In this document: piece by piece, positions 49,821 to 58,766 of the stretch
How positions within the stretch are numbered: the first letter of the stretch is position 1
How the letters are laid out: each line of letters opens with the position of its first letter
NCBI GenBank assembly: GCA_965262785.1
Contig: OZ253559.1
Location: 868,001 to 932,000 of the forward strand
Reading direction: 5' to 3'
Length of the DNA stretch: 64,000 bases
Origin: G965218495 sp965262785
Lineage (GTDB): Bacteria > Bacteroidota > Rhodothermia > Rhodothermales > Bin80
The notes under the pieces: generated by a model
Databases searched by the model: none
The model's input: the letters and a program-made list of their open reading frames with translations, nothing else
Told to the model about the DNA's origin: nothing
Position numbers and translations under genes: made by a program

Positions 49821-51767
49821 GTGACAAAAACGCTATGGATCGTTGCTATTGCCGTGTGGGCCGTGCAGTCCGCATCCTCCCAACAGCCGGGAAGCCAGTG
49901 GCCACCCCCGCTGGAGCCGATACCTGTAGAAGAGCTGGCCGGATTCGATTGGTGGGTTGCGCAGCAGGACCTGGGTTCTCTAGAGGATTCCCTAACCGAT
50001 GATCAGCTTGCCCGTCGGCTGAGCCGGCTGTATCGCTACCAGGCGCAGCTACTGTTGGCGCAGGCGGATGGCAACATCGCGGAAGGGGCCATGATTCTGC
50101 ACAGTGCCTTGGCGGAAGTTGAGGCCCTGGCGGAGCAGCCGGGCATCGCCGACAATGTGCGCTTCCGCGAGTTGTTCCGCTCCATTGTTGCCGAGCACGA
50201 CTACTATTACGGCAGGCACATGGAAGGGGATTATGGCAGCGTCTTTGAACTCCGTGCGGAGATCTTTGAGACGCTGAGCCACCTGGAAGACCCGCTCGCG
50301 CCCCCCACAACCGAGCTAAAGGTGCTTCGAGCCATTCGTACGACGATACCTATGACCGAGAACCGGAGCGTGGAACAGGTTCGCAACAGGTTACTCGAGA
50401 GACGGCGGGATTGGCTGATCGAGCAGATGCGCCTGGCAGACGCCTACTTCCCGATGATAGAGAGCATTCTTGAAGAGGAAGGTCTACCCGATGAGCTGAA
50501 ATACCTTGCGGTCATTGAGAGCGGACTTGATCCGCGGGTGCGGAGCAGATCGAGCGCCGTTGGGATGTGGCAATTCATGCGCGCCACGGGGCAGGCCTAC
50601 GGGCTGGAATCAGATTCCTGGACAGACAATCGCATGGACCCCGTAAAGGCCACTCGTGCGGCAGCCCGACACCTAAAGGATCTCTATGCGCAGTATGACA
50701 ATAACTGGCATGTGGCCATGGCGGGATACAACTGCAGTCCCACGTGCATCATGCGCGCCGTCCGAAGGAATGGCGGCAAGGTGGACTACTGGGGCATGGT
50801 TCGCCACTTGCCAGCAGAGACGCGTACCTACATACCCACCTTCATCGCGGCCGCCCAGATCATGTCGAATCCCACCGCATTCGGGTTGCCTGGAGACGTT
50901 TCGGGCCCGGAGTACGCGTACGATGTAGTGCCGGTGACGGGAATGCTTTCGATTGAAACTATAGCCAGCATGGTAGGCGCGAATGAAATAGAGATTCGGC
51001 AGCTCAACCCGGAGTTGCTGCGCAACTACTTGCCGCCGGGCAACAGGCCCTATGAGCTTCGTATCCCGCCAGGCACGGCATCCAGATTTGCAGCAGCATT
51101 TGCGAACCTGCCCGAAGAGGAAAAGCGGACGGCAGCCGAGCATACCGTGCGGCGCGGTGAAAGCTTGGGAAGAATCGGGAGTCGGTACGGAGTTACTGTG
51201 CGAGACCTTATGACTGCAAATAGCCTGCGGAAAACCACGATCTACCCGGGGCAGCGCTTAGTGGTGCCTGTAGCCGGCAAAAGCGGAAATCCAGCGTCGC
51301 TGGCTAGCGCGGGCATTCGTACAGTGAATTGGGGTATGCACGTGAACCAGCCAATAGCGCTCGACTTTGAACCCAAGCCCGTGATGGCGCGAGTTTCACC
51401 ACCGGTGCGACATGCCAGTCAGCCAGCACGATCAAATTCCTCTACGGCGCAGGCGAGCCAACCTAAGACCGTTACCCACTCGGTACGCCGCGGTGATACG
51501 CTGAGCGAACTCGCAGAGGAATACGGCACATCCATCTCGAGCATCAAACGCCTAAATGGTCTGCGCAGCAGCAGGATTAGGCGTGGTCAAACGCTTAAGA
51601 TTGCCCCTGGCAAGAGCAGGACGGTAGTTCACGAAGTCAAGCGAGGAGAGAATCTGTCAAGGATTGCCCAGAAGTACCGGACGACGGTGAGTCGTATACG
51701 CTCGGCCAACAACCTTAGAAGCTCCACCATCCACCCAGGCCAGAAGCTAACCATCATCATGCCGTAA
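49821..51767 (+). CDS. Membrane-bound lytic transglycosylase D-like protein with three LysM domains
   Basis: 648 residues from the GTG at 49821, chosen because a strong AAGGAGG (49809-49815) stands 5 bases upstream. A TTG at 49794 would place that site inside the gene. The signal peptide is TKTLWIVAIAVWAVQSASS. The SLT domain lies at about residues 210-330, with the catalytic Glu in LAVIESGLDPRVRSRSSAVG and MWQFMRATGQAYGL, later MAGYNCSPTC. Three LysM repeats close the protein: HTVRRGESLGRIGSRYGV, HSVRRGDTLSELAEEYGT and HEVKRGENLSRIAQKYRT. It cleaves peptidoglycan glycan strands in the periplasm. Confidence 0.93.
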   Translation: MTKTLWIVAIAVWAVQSASSQQPGSQWPPPLEPIPVEELAGFDWWVAQQDLGSLEDSLTDDQLARRLSRLYRYQAQLLLAQADGNIAEGAMILHSALAEVEALAEQPGIADNVRFRELFRSIVAEHDYYYGRHMEGDYGSVFELRAEIFETLSHLEDPLAPPTTELKVLRAIRTTIPMTENRSVEQVRNRLLERRRDWLIEQMRLADAYFPMIESILEEEGLPDELKYLAVIESGLDPRVRSRSSAVGMWQFMRATGQAYGLESDSWTDNRMDPVKATRAAARHLKDLYAQYDNNWHVAMAGYNCSPTCIMRAVRRNGGKVDYWGMVRHLPAETRTYIPTFIAAAQIMSNPTAFGLPGDVSGPEYAYDVVPVTGMLSIETIASMVGANEIEIRQLNPELLRNYLPPGNRPYELRIPPGTASRFAAAFANLPEEEKRTAAEHTVRRGESLGRIGSRYGVTVRDLMTANSLRKTTIYPGQRLVVPVAGKSGNPASLASAGIRTVNWGMHVNQPIALDFEPKPVMARVSPPVRHASQPARSNSSTAQASQPKTVTHSVRRGDTLSELAEEYGTSISSIKRLNGLRSSRIRRGQTLKIAPGKSRTVVHEVKRGENLSRIAQKYRTTVSRIRSANNLRSSTIHPGQKLTIIMP

Positions 51768-51770
51768 CGC

Positions 51771-53045
51771 TTATGCGAATAGCAGCAACATAAATGTTAA
51801 GAAGGCCATCACCAACAGCACGCCCGGCAGCAGCTTGATGCGACGTGTCCATATGATCGGGATGATGGCCACGGTGAATAGCACGGAGCAGAGGATGGAC
51901 AAGCCAGCCTCAAAGCTGTAGCCGGTGATAAGGGGCGCCATCACTCCACAGACACCCATGGCTAGGAACACGTCGAACGTGTTCGACTGCAGGATGTGAC
52001 CGAACAGGAGCATGTGCCGTCCTTGCCGGGCCACCTTAATCGCCACAACAATGTCTGGTAGTGAGGTGCCTACGGCCAATGCAGAAGCTGCAAGGACTGT
52101 ATCCCCAATGCCGAAGAGCTGGGAAGTCCATTCTACTGCCTCAACGATTGCGACTCCGGAGTAGTAGACGACTACAATCGTAACGGCCAGAGAAGCCACC
52201 AGCATCGTGCGTGGCATCGCCGATAGTGAAGTGGCCACGGAGGAAGCAAAATCTGATCGCGGCACCTGACGCTTCCATTTGTAGACAGTCCAAACCAGGA
52301 AAGCCAAAATCAGGGCAAGCCCAGCCAGAAAGGTCACTTCGGCAGCCGGATTGTCGCGAAACACCTCTAGGTGCTCATGTATTGGGTCAATCGCTACGAC
52401 CAGAAAGAGCACGAATGTTGCCGCCAGCGGAACTAGCTGAATGAGGGATTCCCAGCCTGCCGACCGTGTTCTGACGCCTTGACGCGTCCCTCCCGGGGTA
52501 CTTAGCAAGGGAATGTCGTCGTTGTCGGACTGAGGGTGCTCAGAGCTTTTTCTTTTCAGCTCAGATGCAATGAAGACCGAATACAGAATCAGAAAGCTGA
52601 CGGCATGCCAAGTGCCAAAGTATCCGAACAGGTAAAACACGCCGGTCAGCACTACCGAGCCGACGGCGAATGCGACCGGGACGCCCAGGAATCGTTTTGG
52701 CCAATCCTTTGTGCCAAATGTGAGTGATCCACCGGCTAGTGGTGCGCGCCATGAGACCAGGTGCACGCGTTGGTTTCTCCGCACAAAGCAGAATAGTGCT
52801 ATCACACCAAGACCAAAACCCGCGGCAATGTTGGCTACGATCGTGCCGTAAATCGTGGGCACCACCAGCTGCGGCACGTTGCTGAACACCGCAGCAATGG
52901 ACGTGAACAATTCCGGCAGCGAAGTACCAATGCCTACTATGAAGCTGCCAATGAAGTAATCGCTCAGCGCGAGCTTCCGGCCCAGGCTGCTGGCGATGTC
53001 GATCAGCAGGTCCGATGACTTCAGGATCACATAGATCGCAGCCAC
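51771..53045 (-). CDS. Sodium/calcium-exchanger family membrane protein
   Basis: 424 residues from a GTG at 53043-53045. About ten hydrophobic segments form two inverted Na_Ca_ex halves. The signature repeats are FIVGIGTSLPELFTSIAAVF in the N-half and ALAVGTSLPDIVVAIKVARQ in the C-half, with the ion-binding acidic residue in each (SLPEL, SLPDI). A hydrophilic loop of about 60 residues separates them. No ATG start is available: the frame upstream (SIEPLYPVLIL) is hydrophobic and homologous-looking back to a stop, so the true start may be a rarer codon and the first helix a little longer. It ends 4 bases from the convergent transglycosylase gene. Confidence 0.88.
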   Translation of the reverse strand: MAAIYVILKSSDLLIDIASSLGRKLALSDYFIGSFIVGIGTSLPELFTSIAAVFSNVPQLVVPTIYGTIVANIAAGFGLGVIALFCFVRRNQRVHLVSWRAPLAGGSLTFGTKDWPKRFLGVPVAFAVGSVVLTGVFYLFGYFGTWHAVSFLILYSVFIASELKRKSSEHPQSDNDDIPLLSTPGGTRQGVRTRSAGWESLIQLVPLAATFVLFLVVAIDPIHEHLEVFRDNPAAEVTFLAGLALILAFLVWTVYKWKRQVPRSDFASSVATSLSAMPRTMLVASLAVTIVVVYYSGVAIVEAVEWTSQLFGIGDTVLAASALAVGTSLPDIVVAIKVARQGRHMLLFGHILQSNTFDVFLAMGVCGVMAPLITGYSFEAGLSILCSVLFTVAIIPIIWTRRIKLLPGVLLVMAFLTFMLLLFA

Positions 53046-53141
53046 CAGGATTAGAACCGGATACAGAGGCTCGATGCTTCTTGCGTCAGTTTATGGGCCG
53101 GTCGTCCCCTGCGGGGAAAGTGCTCACCTCGGCAGTCTCGC

Positions 53142-53894
53142 TCAGCGCAGGACCGCTTTAACGTATTCCCTGCGCATACGAGCGATACCCGCGATTGAGA
53201 TTCCTTTCGGGCATACCGCCTCGCACTCTGCGTGGTTGGAGCAGTCCCCAAAGCCTTCCGCCGACATCTGGTCAACCATGGCGGTCACGCGGCGGGAGGC
53301 CTCTACGCGGCCCTGTGGCAGTAAGGCCAGATGCGAAATCTTGGCAGCCGTAAACAGTGAAGCCGAAGCGTTGGGGCAAGCGGCCACGCACGCACCGCAC
53401 CCGATGCAGGCCGCATAGTCCATAGCTTCATCGGCGGCGTCTTTGCTGATCGGCAGCGCATTGGCGTCGGGTGCCCCACCGGTCGTGCTCGAGACGTAGC
53501 CTCCTGCGGCAATGATCCGGTCAAAGGCACTGCGGTCGACCACCAAGTCCTTTACAATGGGGAAGGCCTTAGCCCTGAAGGGCTCCACGACGATACTGTC
53601 TCCGTCCCTAAAGGTACGCATGTGGAGCTGGCAAACAGCCGTACGCTGCTGAGGGCCGTGCGCGACACCGCCTACCATCACACCGCAGGAGCCGCAAATT
53701 CCTTCCCGGCAGTCATTGTCGAATTCTACCGGGTCTTCTCCGCGCCGGATAAGCTGCTCATTCAGTACATCCAGGAGCTCCAAGAACGACATGTGCCCGT
53801 TGGCGTCCGCAACGGTGTAGTCAACCAGCTGGCCTGGAGCGTTTGGTCCGGCCTGACGCCACACTCTCAGATGGATGGTCATGTTGTCAGCCAT
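53142..53894 (-). CDS. sdhB: Succinate dehydrogenase / fumarate reductase iron-sulfur subunit
   Basis: 250 residues. The [2Fe-2S] cysteines are in CREGICGSCGVMVGG plus the later Cys of RTAVCQLHMRTF. The [4Fe-4S] motif is CIGCGACVAACPNAS. The [3Fe-4S] region is FGDCSNHAECEAVCPKGISI. It passes electrons from the SdhA flavin to the quinone site in SdhC. Last gene of sdhCAB, 23 bases after sdhA. Its pattern is of the type found with a single cytochrome b558 subunit, usual in Bacteroidota and epsilon-proteobacteria. Confidence 0.95.
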   Translation of the reverse strand: MADNMTIHLRVWRQAGPNAPGQLVDYTVADANGHMSFLELLDVLNEQLIRRGEDPVEFDNDCREGICGSCGVMVGGVAHGPQQRTAVCQLHMRTFRDGDSIVVEPFRAKAFPIVKDLVVDRSAFDRIIAAGGYVSSTTGGAPDANALPISKDAADEAMDYAACIGCGACVAACPNASASLFTAAKISHLALLPQGRVEASRRVTAMVDQMSAEGFGDCSNHAECEAVCPKGISIAGIARMRREYVKAVLR

Positions 53895-53917
53895 GCCCGT
53901 GCGCTTGGGGTCACTGA

Positions 53918-55855
53918 TTACTTGTAGCTCCGGCTCGTAGGCTCGACAGTGTCGAACACGAGCGGCTCCTGGTGATGTACGGCAACAGTGTCGCCACCGG
54001 CATACTGCCAGGCAGAGACATGGGTAAAGTCCTCATCGTTGCGCTGGGCCTCTCCCTCTGCGCTCTGGAACTCCTCCCGAAAGTGCCCGCCGCACGACTC
54101 TTCGCGCGCCAGCGCATCGCGCGCCATGAGCTCGCCGAGCTCCATAAAATCCGCTACACGCCCTGCGAATTCCAGGTTCTTGTTGTACGTCCCGTTTTCG
54201 CCAGGGACTCGCACACGTTCCCAGAATTCTTGGCGCAGTGCGGCAATCTCCACTGCGGCGGTTTCGAGCCCTTTATGGTTGCGCGCCATGCCTACATGGT
54301 TCCACAGTAGTTGGCCGAGCTCGCGGTGATACTCCGTGACCGTCTTGTCACCCTGGATGGCCAGAAGCGCATTGAGCCGATCCGCGGATTCGCGCTCTGC
54401 TCGGACGAACGCGTCATGGCTTGTCGTCACACTGCCATCAAGCCGCGTTCCGCTGATGTAGGCCCCCAGTGTGAACGGAATGACGAAATAACCGTCTGCG
54501 AGCCCTTGCATCAGAGCACTGGCCCCGAGGCGGTTGGCGCCGTGGTCGGAAAAGTTGGCCTCTCCCAACACGAATAGTCCATTTATAGTGCTCTGCAGCT
54601 CATAGTCTACCCACAAACCCCCCATCGTATAGTGCACCGCCGGATAGATGCGCATAGGAACTTCGTACGGGTTTTCACCTGTGATGCGCTGGTACATCTC
54701 AAAGAGGTTACCGTAGCGCTCGCGGATGGCCTTTTCGCCTAGGCGTGCGATAGCATTGGCAAAGTCCAGGTATACGGCCAACCGGGTTTCTCCGACGCCC
54801 CGTCCGTCGTCACACTCTTTTTTGGCAGCCCGTGAAGCCACATCGCGCGGCACCAGGTTACCAAAGCTCGGGTACCGCCGCTCAAGGTAGAAGTCACGTT
54901 CGGCTTCCGGGATCTGACTTGGCGGCCGCCGGTCCGAAGCGTTCTTGGGCACCCACACGCGCCCGTCGTTGCGTAAGCTCTCGCTCATGAGCGTAAGCTT
55001 TGACTGGTAACTGCCCGAGACCGGGATACAGGTCGGATGGATCTGCGTGAAACACGGGTTGGCGAAGTACGCGCCGCGCTTGTAGCAACGCCAGGCCGCA
55101 GTTACATTGGAGTTCTTGGCGTTGGTGGAAAGGTAGTAGGCGTTGCCGTATCCGCCGGTACAAAGAAGAACGGCGTCGCCCAGGTGGCGCTCAAGCTTGC
55201 CGGTGACCAGGTCCCTGGTGATGATGCCGCGCGCATGGTCGTCCACCACGACCAAGTCGAGCATTTCCCGGCGCGGAAGCATAGTGACATTGCCGGCAGC
55301 GACTTGGTGGCTAAGTGCCTGGTAGGCGCCGAGCAGTAGCTGCTGTCCGGTTTGGCCGCGCGCGTAGAACGTTCGCGACACCTGCGCACCGCCAAACGAC
55401 CGGTTAGCCAGCAGCCCCCCGTATTCTCGGGCAAAGGGAACCCCCTGAGCAACGGCCTGATCGATGATGTTGTTGGATACCTGTGCGAGGCGGTATACGT
55501 TGGCCTCGCGAGAGCGGTAGTCGCCGCCCTTGATGGTGTCATAGAACAGGCGCCAGATCGTGTCTCCGTCGTTGGGGTAATTCTTGGCAGCGTTGATGCC
55601 CCCTTGCGCCGCTATGGAGTGCGCACGCCGAGCAGAGTCCTGAATACAAAAATTCTTGACCTTGTAGCCGAGGCCCGCCAGGGTCGCCGCAGCGGAGCCG
55701 CCGGCCAGTCCCGTTCCCACCACGACGATGGTGTGCTTACGCTTGTTGGCCGGGCTTACGAGCCCTACTGTGTCCTTGTAGGCGTCCCATTTGTCCTGTA
55801 GCCGACCGGAGGGCACCTTGGCTTGCAGCGTGCTACGGGTAGGATTCTCCATCAC
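53918..55855 (-). CDS. sdhA: Succinate dehydrogenase / fumarate reductase flavoprotein subunit
   Basis: 645 residues. The FAD dinucleotide motif is VVVGTGLAGGSAAATLAGLG, the covalent-flavin histidine lies in RRAHSIAAQGGINAAKNYPN, and substrate-site segments include TQIHPTCIPVSG, RDVASRAAKKECDDG and YPAVHYTMGGLWVDYE. The C-terminal FLVLGEANFSDHGANRLGAS-like segment (FVLGEANFSDHGANRLG) is present. It oxidises succinate to fumarate in the TCA cycle, or the reverse. The start overlaps the sdhC stop by 4 bases (ATGA), so translation is coupled. The MMENPTRSTLQ leader is short and normal for the b558 type. Confidence 0.96.
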   Translation of the reverse strand: MMENPTRSTLQAKVPSGRLQDKWDAYKDTVGLVSPANKRKHTIVVVGTGLAGGSAAATLAGLGYKVKNFCIQDSARRAHSIAAQGGINAAKNYPNDGDTIWRLFYDTIKGGDYRSREANVYRLAQVSNNIIDQAVAQGVPFAREYGGLLANRSFGGAQVSRTFYARGQTGQQLLLGAYQALSHQVAAGNVTMLPRREMLDLVVVDDHARGIITRDLVTGKLERHLGDAVLLCTGGYGNAYYLSTNAKNSNVTAAWRCYKRGAYFANPCFTQIHPTCIPVSGSYQSKLTLMSESLRNDGRVWVPKNASDRRPPSQIPEAERDFYLERRYPSFGNLVPRDVASRAAKKECDDGRGVGETRLAVYLDFANAIARLGEKAIRERYGNLFEMYQRITGENPYEVPMRIYPAVHYTMGGLWVDYELQSTINGLFVLGEANFSDHGANRLGASALMQGLADGYFVIPFTLGAYISGTRLDGSVTTSHDAFVRAERESADRLNALLAIQGDKTVTEYHRELGQLLWNHVGMARNHKGLETAAVEIAALRQEFWERVRVPGENGTYNKNLEFAGRVADFMELGELMARDALAREESCGGHFREEFQSAEGEAQRNDEDFTHVSAWQYAGGDTVAVHHQEPLVFDTVEPTSRSYK

Positions 55856-56556
55856 GAAAACTGGCTGAAGTAGATCCAGAGAGGGACAACAACAAAGCCG
55901 ACCCCTACAAAAAGGCCAAGTGCTGCGCCTGCCGGATACAAAATGGTGCTCAGCTTGGGTGATGTGAGACTCAGTGACTGCAAGGCGCTCCAGAAGCCGT
56001 GCCGCAGGTGGAACCCCAACAGGATGATGACTGCCGGGTATCCGAATGCATACAGTGGAGATTGAAACTTCTCCGTCATCAGGCGCCGCAAGTCGCGAAT
56101 CTGCTCTCCATCCACCGTAGCCACATAGCCTTCCGTCATGCCCGGTCCGAACTTGAAGTGGATCAGGTGCAGTACAAGAAATACCAGGAGCACGATGCCC
56201 GAAATGATCATCGTCTTTGATGCTAGCGTCTGCCGACTCGGCGTGCCCGCGCTTCTGTACCTGGCATAGCTGCCTCCTCGTGCCTTCCGCTTGCGGAGAT
56301 ATATGTTGACGCCAATGTAGGCGTGCAAGGCAAAGAATGCTGCCAGTCCGATTTCCAGGATGTAGAGTACGACGCCGTAGCTGGCCAGCTTATGCGCATA
56401 CAGATTATACGCGTCTCCGCCTTGGAGGTAGGTGAGGTTGCCCAACATATGTACGATCACAAAAAGCACCAAGCCGAGGCCCGTAAGGCCGGTAAGCACC
56501 TTACGGCCTACAGGCGACACGAGCGCATGGAGCAAGGACTTTGCGCGGTTCGACAT
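55852..56556 (-). CDS. sdhC: Succinate dehydrogenase cytochrome b558 subunit
   Basis: 234 residues with five hydrophobic segments. The start VSPVGRKVLTGLTGLGLVLFVIVHMLGNL holds the first helix and the first haem histidine (VIVHMLGN). FFALHAYIGVNIYLRKRKAR, LVFLVLHLIHFKFGP and LLGFHLRHGFWSALQSL hold further histidines suited to di-haem binding. As the single membrane anchor it carries two haems b and reduces menaquinone. First gene of sdhCAB. A non-coding stretch of 690 bases separates it from citrate synthase. Confidence 0.93.
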   Translation of the reverse strand: MSNRAKSLLHALVSPVGRKVLTGLTGLGLVLFVIVHMLGNLTYLQGGDAYNLYAHKLASYGVVLYILEIGLAAFFALHAYIGVNIYLRKRKARGGSYARYRSAGTPSRQTLASKTMIISGIVLLVFLVLHLIHFKFGPGMTEGYVATVDGEQIRDLRRLMTEKFQSPLYAFGYPAVIILLGFHLRHGFWSALQSLSLTSPKLSTILYPAGAALGLFVGVGFVVVPLWIYFSQFS

Positions 56557-57244
56557 AGCGTATCAGACGGACGGCGATAAAGGTAGCAGAATTACGACTA
56601 TCATGCATCTCGGCGCCGTTGGTCAGCTTGCATCACCGAACGGGTGTCAGGCAGGGTCCTACGTGGCGCCTCGGTGATACGATGTGGGCCGTACTGAGGT
56701 CCGGCCTGCGGTACCGTGCGCATGGCAACGCGAGCAGAAGACTCCTCCAGAAGTCATGGACATGCGGCGTCAGCAACCGGCCAAAGAGCCCTAGATCAGC
56801 AACCTTGATCACAAGGGGGCGTCACTGGTTTGCACCTGTGGTTACGTCCGGATTCAGTGCGAAGCTGGCACTGGTAGATGTGGCCACCAATGTGAATCGC
56901 TTATGCCGAGTATAGAGCGCAAGTGCATCGCATACCGAATGGTCCGCCCGCAGATGGTAGCGCAACTGAGCGAGAGGACACGCGCGCATGCGCCATCAGG
57001 CACGACTCGGTAGGGCTATCCTGAAGAAAGCATCCATCGGGAGGTGCCGGGACATCGGATGCCCGGCGTGTTGTCAGCGCATGGTCGCACACGTGGCCGT
57101 GTCCAGCGCGGGGCGCCACGCACCACTGAATTGGCAAGTAGTCGGGATGAGCTGTTCCGGAGGCCAGACTCTGGCGGGCGAAGAGGACACCAATTCGTGC
57201 AAATGACGCAATACGTGCCCACTGGGCGCCCGGCCAGACAACAC
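56557..57244. other. Long non-coding stretch between sdhC and citrate synthase
   Basis: 688 bases with no recognisable gene, RNA or repeat. It presumably carries the sdhCAB promoter. Frames found here on either strand look like chance. Confidence 0.4.
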
Positions 57245-58420
57245 CTACCGATGGCCAATGGGTACCACGCTCAAGTGGCGCGGCCCGCTGTAGCGAGCCC
57301 GCGGCCGGATCAGCCGATTCTCGTGCCACTGCTCCAGCAGATGCGCCATCCAGCCGGTGATGCGGCTCATGGCGAAGATCGGCGTATAGAGGTCTACTTC
57401 AATGCCGAGCATGTAGTACATGGGCGCGGTGTAGAAGTCCACATTCGGGTTGAGGCCCTTCTCCGTTTCCATCACATGCCGAATCTCCTCGCAGATCTTG
57501 CCCCACTTCTCTGCGTTACGCTCCTTGGCCAAGGCCATCATCATCTCACGCAGAATGGTGGCACGCGGGTCAATGACCCTGTAAACTCGATGCCCAAACC
57601 CCATAATGCGCTCCTTGCGTGCAAGCCTTGTGCGCACATAACTGGCCGGACTCTCGCCGGACTGATCGATCTGGAGCAGCATCTTCATCACGCGCATGTT
57701 GGCACCACCGTGGAGTGGGCCGGAAAGGGCGCCGATAGCCCCCGAAGCCGCCGCATATACATCTGCCAACGTGGAGCCGACAACGCGACCCGCGAAGGTG
57801 GACGCGTTAAGGCTGTGCTCAGCATGTAAGACGAGCGCGGTGTCCAAGGTCTTCTCGGCCTGCGGTCCTGGCCGCTCGCCGCTTAGCATGTATAGAAAGT
57901 TGAATGCGGTGGATCCGGTTCTAAGCGGCGTGATGGGGTCCTTACCGCAGCGCAGACGCGCAAAGGCCGCAACAATAGCCGGAATCCTGGCGGTCAGCCG
58001 AATTGACTTGCGGAGGTTGGCCTCTGCGCTCATGTCGCCCGCTTCCCCGTCAAAGTGGGCCAGCGCCGAAACACATGTGCGCATTGCCGCCATAGGCGCC
58101 GCGTCTTCGGGCGTCAGCCGCAAGATGTCCAGTACCATTGGCGGCAGAATTCGCTCTGCACACAGGCGTGCCTCAAGGTCTTCCAGCTGGCTTCGCGTTG
58201 GCAGCGCGTCGCGCCAAAGCAGGTAAGCCACCTCTTCAAATGAGACATGGCGTGCCAGCGTGCGGATATCGTAACCCCGGTAGACAAGCTCGCCCTTTTG
58301 GCCGTCAATAAAGCAAATCGACGACTCCAGTGCGACTACGCCCTCTAGACCAGGTGTGCTTCGTGCCGGAGCAGCATTGCGCTTGATGCCATCACGTGCG
58401 GGGGCGGTCGAAAGGGCCAT
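57245..58420 (-). CDS. gltA: Citrate synthase
   Basis: 391 residues from the ATG at 58418-58420; an upstream ATG adds five residues. Catalytic residues are visible: the His in ALVLHAEHSLNASTFAGR, the His in MGFGHRVYRVIDPRA, and the Asp in GLNPNVDFYTAPMYYMLG. The start GVVALESSICFIDGQKGELV and YRGYDIRTLA is standard. The length is that of the dimeric, Gram-positive/archaeal-like type. It condenses acetyl-CoA with oxaloacetate. A 2-methylcitrate synthase cannot be excluded from sequence alone, but being close to sdhCAB favours the TCA role. Confidence 0.92.
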   Translation of the reverse strand: MALSTAPARDGIKRNAAPARSTPGLEGVVALESSICFIDGQKGELVYRGYDIRTLARHVSFEEVAYLLWRDALPTRSQLEDLEARLCAERILPPMVLDILRLTPEDAAPMAAMRTCVSALAHFDGEAGDMSAEANLRKSIRLTARIPAIVAAFARLRCGKDPITPLRTGSTAFNFLYMLSGERPGPQAEKTLDTALVLHAEHSLNASTFAGRVVGSTLADVYAAASGAIGALSGPLHGGANMRVMKMLLQIDQSGESPASYVRTRLARKERIMGFGHRVYRVIDPRATILREMMMALAKERNAEKWGKICEEIRHVMETEKGLNPNVDFYTAPMYYMLGIEVDLYTPIFAMSRITGWMAHLLEQWHENRLIRPRARYSGPRHLSVVPIGHR

Positions 58421-58766
58421 TGAGGAAGTGCACACTTACGTTGAACGGTATACGCAGGCAAGGGAACAAAGTGCCTGCATTGAGCAAGCGGGATCCTACG
58501 GGCACCCCGGCGGGTAGTACGACGGATCGCGTATCAGAAATACCCGAATTAAGCGCGATGAACCCGACTTCAATGGCCCGTTTTGTGGCCCTTTTCTTAA
58601 TAACTCCAAGCCTTTGCGCGCTTTGTAGCGAGCGGCGCACCGTGTTGATTCTGCGCTCCCTCTGGAGCTGGATCCGCACGGGCTTGCACATCCGCCCGAG
58701 GATACGCCTGAGCATGCCTGAATTTTCAAGGGGTATGCACAGCACGCGCGCGCACCAGTTTTTGTC
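58421..58766. other. Divergent intergenic region between citrate synthase and rng
   Basis: About 345 bases between two diverging genes, so it should hold both promoters. No RNA or small gene was recognised. Confidence 0.4.
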